NCBI GenBank assembly: GCA_022410635.1
Contig: JAJVDF010000432.1
Coordinates: 742,659-806,658, forward strand
Direction: 5' to 3'
Origin: Tretioscincus oriximinensis
Lineage: Eukaryota; Chordata; Lepidosauria; Squamata; Gymnophthalmidae
Length of the DNA: 64,000 bases
This document shows positions 57,336 to 64,000 of the stretch, piece by piece. Made by a program: the position numbers and the translations under genes. The notes beneath the pieces were generated by a model, which saw nothing but the letters and a program-made list of their open reading frames with translations, was not told the origin of the DNA and did no database searches. Position 1 is the stretch's first letter, and every line of letters starts with the position of its first letter.

Positions 57336-60300
57336 ACGAGGACTCAAAACTCTCATGGTCATTCCTGCAGGGGGAGGAAGCAGGCAAGCTGAGGGAGGTG
57401 ACATGAGGCAAATGAGATTTATCTTTTATATTGGTAAGCACACATCTGCTCCTTACCTTCATAGCAAACTGTACTTACAACAAGGTACCTTAACAAAATC
57501 ATATCATTAAAAAAAATCCTTGCAAATTTGGTCCTCCCTAATGTTTTTGTATGTTGCAAATTTGTGCATGTTCCTCATATGGTCAGAGACACTTGTGGAA
57601 AAACGAGAAACAATCCTTATCAAAGGTGAGGGAGTACATCCCCAACCTCTTTTGCAAATCATTTACCATATCTTTACTTCATGAAACATTGCCTTCATGA
57701 GAGCTTGGAAATTCATTTTCTTTCCCACATTTATTTCTGTCTGTTTGGTTGTACCACTCCTATTCAAATTTTTGCACTGATCGGCTTCTGTCTGATGTCA
57801 CAACAGACTAGATGGAAATATTTTGAACTCTCTTGCTTGAATTTGCTTCACTGCTATTAAATAAGCTCCAGGCAATTCCTTTGCTCACAAAAGCCCAGTG
57901 TCACAGGCAATCAATCAAGGGACTGAAATAAAGCCCACATGCAATTTTGGTTAAATAAGTAGAATCTAAAATGTTTCCTAGCACATTTGGCATTATCATT
58001 CAGTAGGACATCCATCCCAGTGAACATCACAGAGCACTTCCATAAGGGTTGGGGAAACTAGAAAACTCCCTCTAGTCTTCGCAAGCCACATTTTTCTCCA
58101 GTGCAGTTTGGAGAAATCAAAGGGAAGTTTCCAATCAGAGCCTTCCCTGTCCCAACTGATCATGAAGTCTTGATTTGGGCACCAGTACTCTAAAAAGTGA
58201 ATTGATGTAGGACTGTTCACTTTCCAGCACAAATTGAAAGGTGGTACAAGGAAAATATCCAATCCACATCTTTCCAGCTATATCCAGCCCACAGGTCCTG
58301 ATCCATGACCTATCTCTGCAAGCAGCCATTGTTTAATAACTTGTTGATGTGGGGGCTTTCCCAACCTTCTGTTCATTCTAATTATTAATTTCTTTCTTAA
58401 TCAGGTTGGACACTTTTCATTATAATACAATTGCCAAAAGCTTTTAAACAAAGGTATGCAGATTATAGACATGTGAATAAGACAATCTAAAACACTGGAG
58501 TATCCCAGCACAATATTGGGATTGCTATATATATTCATGGAAATCTCAACATAGTCATGGGATATGGAAAGAAAATCCCAGGATATAGCTATGTCAGAAG
58601 AAAGAACTTTTCCTGCACTGTCCTACAACAACTTTATATCTAGTGCTTTTCTCTGAGTCTTTTCCTAATAAAAAGATCCATTGATAAGCATGGGAGCAGG
58701 CACTTGCACACAACTGGATGTCTGCCACCAGGAGCAAATACCAATGACTTGCCTAGCAATTTCACCCTGTCACCAGGCAGTGATGACAAGAGGGAACTGC
58801 AGGACCTAAACAATCCAGAATGTTTTCCTCTTAAAATCTGGAGGCAGCCTAACGAAGAGTAATGCTATAGTTTGAAAATTTTCCATTTACTTATAGCAGG
58901 ACTTGGATTATTGGACTCATGGTTCAGCTAACTAAAAACAAAGTTTTCAATGTCCTATTGTCTAGATTCCTAAACCTCCATTGTTCAAATACAAAATGCA
59001 AGTTAATCAAAGTACTCCAAATCTAGAGTTTATCAAAGTGGAANACTGGTAAAAATAAATGGTGACTGCTGCTTAGAAGAAAGGACAACATAAAATATTC
59101 CAATATTCAGGCAAGTAACCTTGGTTTCAAATTTCTCTACATGAAGATCATTATTTCTCCAGCTACCTCCATAAATCATTATGAAATTCTCTAGACTGCA
59201 GTGAGACAAAAGTTGGATGTGATGGCAAGCTAGTTTTTGCCCCCGCCCATAGATCACCAAGTATGTGCTGAGCTCCCCATATACATAAGCAGAAAACTTC
59301 AACATTTTTTACATAATGCTTTAAAGCTGCAAGGATTCAAAGGGAAAATTGAATTACTAGGGCAGTGACACAATAGCATTAGATTAGCTTGTGCTGCTTC
59401 TAAGAGGAGGGACAATATGACCAATCAGTAACTGTATGGAAGTTTGCTATTACTGGCAAACCAGACACAATGTAATATTGATCGCAATAAAGAACATATA
59501 CAGAATGGAAGCTCAGGGGTGACCATGCAATTTTCACACCATTTAAGAAGACTTCAAAATGACCTAACAGCAGGTGTTGGAAGACTTTGCTCTATTCCTC
59601 CTTTAAAAAGTGATAATGCAAAGATGAGTCACACCTGCTATTATTCTTTATAATTATTTTAAGTGCTTGTTATTAAAAAGCAATGTCTCTTTTTAGCTAT
59701 ATAAATCTTAAGCATTATACTATAACTCTAAATATTCCCTTAATCTTTGGAACTGTATTGACTTTGATCTTCTTGGCTACATATACAAATGGATGATTCT
59801 GCTTGCATTCTAGATAGATTTGAGCCAAAGTTCTTCGGAATCTAGATATAGGAGCAAAGTACGATACTGGTCGAATTACAAAGTACGATACCGTAGCAAA
59901 TTACATTCTTTGTCAGTAAGAATAATGTACAATGGGACCCTGCAAATCTGATGTTTGCCTTGTTTCGCTCTAGTCAAAGCCTACACCCAAGGCTTTTGAC
60001 CTTCTATTTTGTCTTTTTTATTTCCCCAGAAATTTCTCTAATGACTGCAGTATCTTTTTAAAGATAAAAACATTCTCCTCAAGATTTAAGTATTCCAGAA
60101 ATAACTGTCTATAGAAGTTATAAGCCATATGTATGAAATCCAAGGAAAACTTCAGACCTTCTGAAGTCAGTTACTAGTCACTGGTGGAATTTCCCCAAGG
60201 AAGTTTTTGGAAATCCAAATCTTTAAAAAAATTAGGTGGTTTTCCCCAATTAGTTGCTGATGGAACCTAAACTAGCAATAAATATCCAGAAAATAAATAT

Positions 60301-60529
60301 TTGGGTAGTGGAAAATGGTTCAATGAAATCTGTCAGTATGCATTACTTTTTTTAAAAAAGGATGATAATGTGTTAGATATAATAAAGTTATTGTAAATAC
60401 TTTCAAAATTTTAAACCTCTCCTCCCATAGCACTACCTCTTAACATGGGAGCGAAAGTAGAGTGGAATTGCACTGGGAGCACTAAATCCAAATCCAAAGC
60501 ATTCTCACCTCCCTCAATCCAGAGCCAAA
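57336..60529. other. non-coding, nothing recognised
   Basis: AT-rich. A small repeated word CAAAGTACGATACYGK occurs twice at 59855-59895. No gene content supported. Confidence 0.35.
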
Positions 60530-60960
60530 TGTGCTGGGAATGGAATTGGGTCTGCAACACGAGTCGGGCGCAATTCGCGTTAACAGCATTCTGACTACGG
60601 AGCACTCTGGCTCCTCCTCTGTTGAGGATACAGCCATGCTGCAACTTTGTCCATCCTTCCTTCTTCCAGCCAGCGGTATCTTCACACACAGCTTGAGTTC
60701 AGGAAACTCACCCTTCCCCCTCATGGCGATCCCTGCCTTACCAGCCTTCAAGCCTGGCCAGCTGCCTCCTCCTCTTCTTCTCCTCTGGGCTTGCGAGGTG
60801 CTGCGGAGGTCAGTGATAATGATAGGAAGCCCCGCCAAACCTGCCAGCCCAGAAAAGAGGAAGAGACAGCTGGCCAGGCTTGGGTGCAGTAAGGCAGGGA
60901 TTCCCACACAGAAGGAGAAGGGCGAGCTTCCGAGCTCGTGCAGGACAGATGAGGTGAGCG
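60530..60960. promoter_or_regulatory. CpG-enriched patch, possible promoter or first exon
   Basis: By eye it contains far more CpG than its surroundings (for example GAGTCGGGCGCAATTCGCG at 60563). Good donor sites exist on both strands: GAG|GTGAGC on plus at 60953, AAGG|GTGAGT on minus at 60712 and GGGAG|GTGAGA on minus near 60508. It could be an alternative RNF144B 5' exon (minus) or an antisense/lncRNA start (plus). Overlapping frames of 174 (plus) and 167 (minus) codons have no recognisable domain. Confidence 0.3.
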
Positions 60961-61159
60961 ATGGCAAGATATTTAAAACACGCAAAACAGAAGACTGGTC
61001 ACAGAGAGTCCACTCTCAATTCGAATTCCAACAATCATTTTCACTCCCATTTTAAGGCTTGGTGTGTTTGCAGCCTTAGGAATGCAGCTTTGGTCCTTAT
61101 ATCTCATAGCATAAAGCAGATGGGTCATCTGGGAAAGGTTCAAAGAACAAATTAAACCA

Positions 61160-61275
61160 ATAGAGGCTAGAAGACTCTCTTACAATGCAAAGTTAAAATG
61201 GTTGGGCTCTTTAAACCAGAAAGAAGGCAAATAAAAAGAGTTAACAGACATATATAAAATTATACATGTGTTCCC
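61160..61275 (+). mobile_element. possible old CR1 ORF2 fragment
   Basis: Conceptual reading RLSYNAKLKWLGSLNQKEGK and ELTDIYKIIHV resembles the CR1 [27 protein letters not shown] block. Short and decayed. Confidence 0.35.
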
Positions 61276-62612
61276 CTCTTCTCAAGGCTTCAAATAAAGT
61301 TTGGATACATCTTTACACACAATGGGGATTTTTGATGGATTTTTTAAATTATCATTATTTTCTACATCATAGATTCATACTGAAGGCATCAAAACTATGA
61401 AGCTGACTGAGAGAATGCCAAGAATCTGCAAAGTACTCATCAAAGCCGAAGAGTGTACTATGAAGAATCTAAATTATAAATCAAATCTTGGTTTGTGTAA
61501 CAGTTTTTGTTTACTTCTTAATTTCATAAATAAATTTATTTATAGGTTTGATGCCTTTATTATTAATTTACAATGTGGAATATTGCATGGAAAGGTGTAT
61601 CCAGTCTTTTGACTGGTAATGTAAATGTAAGTAATAAATATTTAGAAATAATATGTTTCACCTAACATTTCTCTTAAGATGTACACATGGGGTTATTTTT
61701 TTAAAAAGCATCAATATCAGTGAATAAAATTTCAGATTAGTATTTTATGCAATACTATGCCAGCATTAGTCACCTTTCTCAAACTGGATCACAGTCACAT
61801 GCCATCATCCATGTAACAGGATCCACATTTAGTCATAATCCTTACGTATGACCCAGCAAATTCTCCAGTATGACCTACATAATTATTTCTGCATGGTGAT
61901 CTATTTTTGAACTTTATGATAGATTTACTCCATCCCAGGACCTTAACAAACAGTAAGCAATATCTAAGGACTTTATCTGAGTGCAAACACTGTTAGAACT
62001 CTCCAATTATTCACATATAATAAATGTAACATAATTCTTTATTATTAAAAAATATCTGTGCAATATATATAAAGAGCATATGTTCATTGATAGAGTGAAA
62101 ATTGATATGTTATTCACCTCTATTAACAGATACAAGTAATGGACACAGCAGATTTTACAAAGCCATATAATGTGTTTATAGTTTTAGTCATCAATCCCCC
62201 TAATTTTAAAAATTAAATAACCATTTGCATACCATTATCTTCTCACAAAATATGAATTGGGGAAAATTAAAGTTCAAATGAGCCCTACAAATAATAAGTC
62301 ATGATCCTATTGAACTTTGTAAGGAAGATTCAACTAAAGTTTTACTGGAATCTGCCAAGAATAAAATCACAAAACACCTTCAAATAGGTACTCACAAAAC
62401 ACAGGCAATTACAGCTGAATTGTTTTAATTATTAAAGTGCATCTATTAAACAACTAAGAAATAATTTCCAAATAACACAGAAGCTAAGAGGGTCAAGTGA
62501 GACTTCCATATGCATGCCAGTGGCACATCCAGGAAACCCCCAACTTGGGACAAAATTTTTGCTTGTAAAGTGGGACGCAATAGAAATAATATCTTTTTGA
62601 GCACTCAGCTTT
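61276..62612. other. non-coding, nothing recognised
   Basis: AT-rich; no supported feature. Confidence 0.4.
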
Positions 62613-62630
62613 AGGATAACTGCTAAAACT
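62613..62630. repeat. L1 target-site duplication, left copy
   Basis: AGGATAACTGCTAAAACT, identical to 63591-63608. Followed directly by the T run of the L1 tail. Confidence 0.93.
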
Positions 62631-63590
62631 TTTTTTTTAATTTTTTTTATTGATATATATGAAATATGACATGTTAAAATTCACACTTGTAAATACACAC
62701 ATATATATGTTGAAACCAACCATTACTCAATACATGTCATGAAATATGACATGTTAAAATTCACATTTGTAAGTACACACATATATATGTTGAAACCAAC
62801 CATTACTCAATACATGTCATACCGTAAAAATAAACCTCCACCTCACCAATAAGTGCTCCCCTCCCTCCCCCCCTCTACTTGAGGATATCCAACTAAATTT
62901 TAAGTAATTCTTTTCAAATCCAGGATCCAATATATCATAAATGCCGTGGGTGAATACATCTTGTGAAATATCACATAGGTAATGAAGGCCCTCCACCTTA
63001 CCTCCCATACTGGGCGGGATACAATTCCCAGTCTTTTTAGCCTTCTTTCCCTTAGGAAGTCAAAGAGTACCATATAGTCTGCCATATAGTCATACCAGGC
63101 TTCTAGGGTCCACTTTTCTTTATCCTTCCATCCTCTTGCTATCTGAATATGCGCTGCCCTTATCCCTTGTTTGAATATATATATATTTTCTCTCTATTTG
63201 TCTTATATTCTTATTTCCTATAAGGACCTCTCTTACAACTGGAATGTTCACTTGGAATATATTCGTGAGTTCCCCCGTAATCTGTTCCCAGAACCTCCTA
63301 ACTTCTGTACATTCAAACCACATATGTATGTAGGTGCCTGGTTCTGTATTGCAATGCCAACATATTGGTGATGTGTTGAGCATATGTGATAATTGAGATG
63401 GCGTCCTATACCACTTTGTCATTAATTTAAGTTCTCCCTCTCTAAATTTGTTGTACTTAATTAAAAGAAATTCTTTCCTCCATATTTCCCAATTTTCATC
63501 ATTCATGTCTAAATCCTGTATCCATCTTTGTTTTATACTATCATAATTTTTATATCTATCTTTAATTATTAGCCTATAAAGTATTCCTAC
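62631..63590 (-). mobile_element. 5'-truncated L1 LINE with target-site duplication
   Basis: 960-bp minus-strand insertion. The 3' end is a poly(A)-like run (plus-strand T run at 62631-62650). Then a 3' UTR with a tandem 80-bp repeat, then the C-terminal ORF2: WYRTPSQLSHMLNTSPICWH, CNTEPGTYIHMWFECTEVRR, FWEQITGELTN, and in a second frame AAHIQIARGWKDKEKWTLEA. A frameshift falls in the (AT)n run at 63172-63186. The flanks AGGATAACTGCTAAAACT at 62613-62630 and 63591-63608 are identical 18-bp target-site duplications. Confidence 0.95.
62661..62820. repeat. tandem 80-bp duplication inside the L1 3' UTR
   Basis: Two units, 62661-62740 and 62741-62820, each starting GAAATATGACATGTTAAAAT and ending AATACATGTCAT. 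By eye they differ at two positions. Unit length and position suggest a subfamily feature of the L1 3' UTR or a recent slippage. Confidence 0.9.
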
Positions 63591-63608
63591 AGGATAACTG
63601 CTAAAACT
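63591..63608. repeat. L1 target-site duplication, right copy
   Basis: AGGATAACTGCTAAAACT, identical to 62613-62630; marks the 5'-truncation point of the L1. Confidence 0.93.
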
Positions 63609-64000
63609 GAATGCTTGTAAAGATGTTAACTCATAGAGGGGCAATGCAAGGCACAACAGTAGTGCCTACCTCCAAAAGCCAAGGGATAGAATTTTGGAGT
63701 TGCAGATTAGAGACACTTCTTTGTGTCATTGGAAAAAGTCCTAAAATTGGGCTATTTCCCTGAGTCCAACAAAATATCACCAACATTCCAAAATGAAGCC
63801 TCTGCTAATCCTGCCAGTGTCACTGGTCCACAAAGCAGACAGGCTTGGGATCCAGAGTCTGAGCTATAAGAGAAACCACATTAAAGTTGCCTCCAACTGG
63901 ACCACTCCAAAGTACACATTCAGTGCCCAATAATGAACTATGTATGGAATTCATGCTGCCATATCTTCCAAAGCACATATCAGGTGCTTTGTTATGTAGA
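63609..64000. other. non-coding, nothing recognised
   Basis: Unique-looking sequence to the window end; no supported feature. Confidence 0.4.

Noticed and set aside
60482..61055. Overlapping 174-codon plus and 167-codon minus frames
   Set aside because: GC-rich sequence lengthens open frames; neither has a recognisable domain, so the region is reported as a CpG-enriched patch only.
63120..63656. 178-codon frame as a host gene
   Set aside because: It is L1 ORF2 C-terminus read into flanking DNA, crossing the target-site duplication.
1..64000. CRISPR arrays, operons, phage or plasmid features
   Set aside because: No regularly spaced repeats, ribosome-binding sites or dense coding; spliced exons and LINE/SINE content show a vertebrate genome.

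Overview
The window is vertebrate nuclear DNA, most probably from a squamate reptile (lizard or snake). The evidence is a multi-exon vertebrate gene with standard splice sites, an AT-rich background, and interspersed repeats that combine CR1 LINEs with a TTCTTATG-type tail, L2 LINEs, at least two L1 lineages, tRNA-derived SINEs and several DNA-transposon MITEs. Single N bases are scattered throughout and look like unresolved assembly positions.

The only host protein gene I can support is RNF144B, an RBR-type membrane-anchored E3 ubiquitin ligase, on the minus strand. Its last six coding exons lie at 50194-50090, 31027-30967, 30232-30028, 29276-29132, 27628-27539 and 27421-27281. They have compatible phases and AG/GT junctions and give 248 codons plus a stop. 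They cover the end of RING1, the IBR, RING2 with its catalytic Cys, and the C-terminal membrane segment. The first coding exon (about 55 residues, the start of RING1) was not found and probably lies beyond 64000.

Region by region: 1-27280 is the 3' flank of RNF144B. In mammals this flank is the large RNF144B-ID4 gene desert. Here it holds an L1 ORF2 fragment at the left edge, L2 and CR1 LINE copies, two LTR-like promoter/polyA units, three kinds of MITE, and a few non-repetitive stretches (about 7680-8190, 10000-10610, 13450-14080, 15690-16090) that look like candidate conserved noncoding elements. 27281-31027 is the compact 3' half of the gene. 31028-50089 is a 19-kb intron packed with SINEs, CR1 fragments of two subfamilies and nested MITEs. 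50195-64000 is upstream intron or flank with CR1 remnants, a CpG-enriched patch at 60530-60960, and a young 5'-truncated L1 insertion (62631-63590) bounded by an 18-bp target-site duplication.

I see no CRISPR array, operon, tRNA or rRNA gene, and no novel multi-gene system. The most useful second-look items are the nested transposons with visible target-site duplications, a palindromic MITE family present in several copies, and the candidate regulatory elements.
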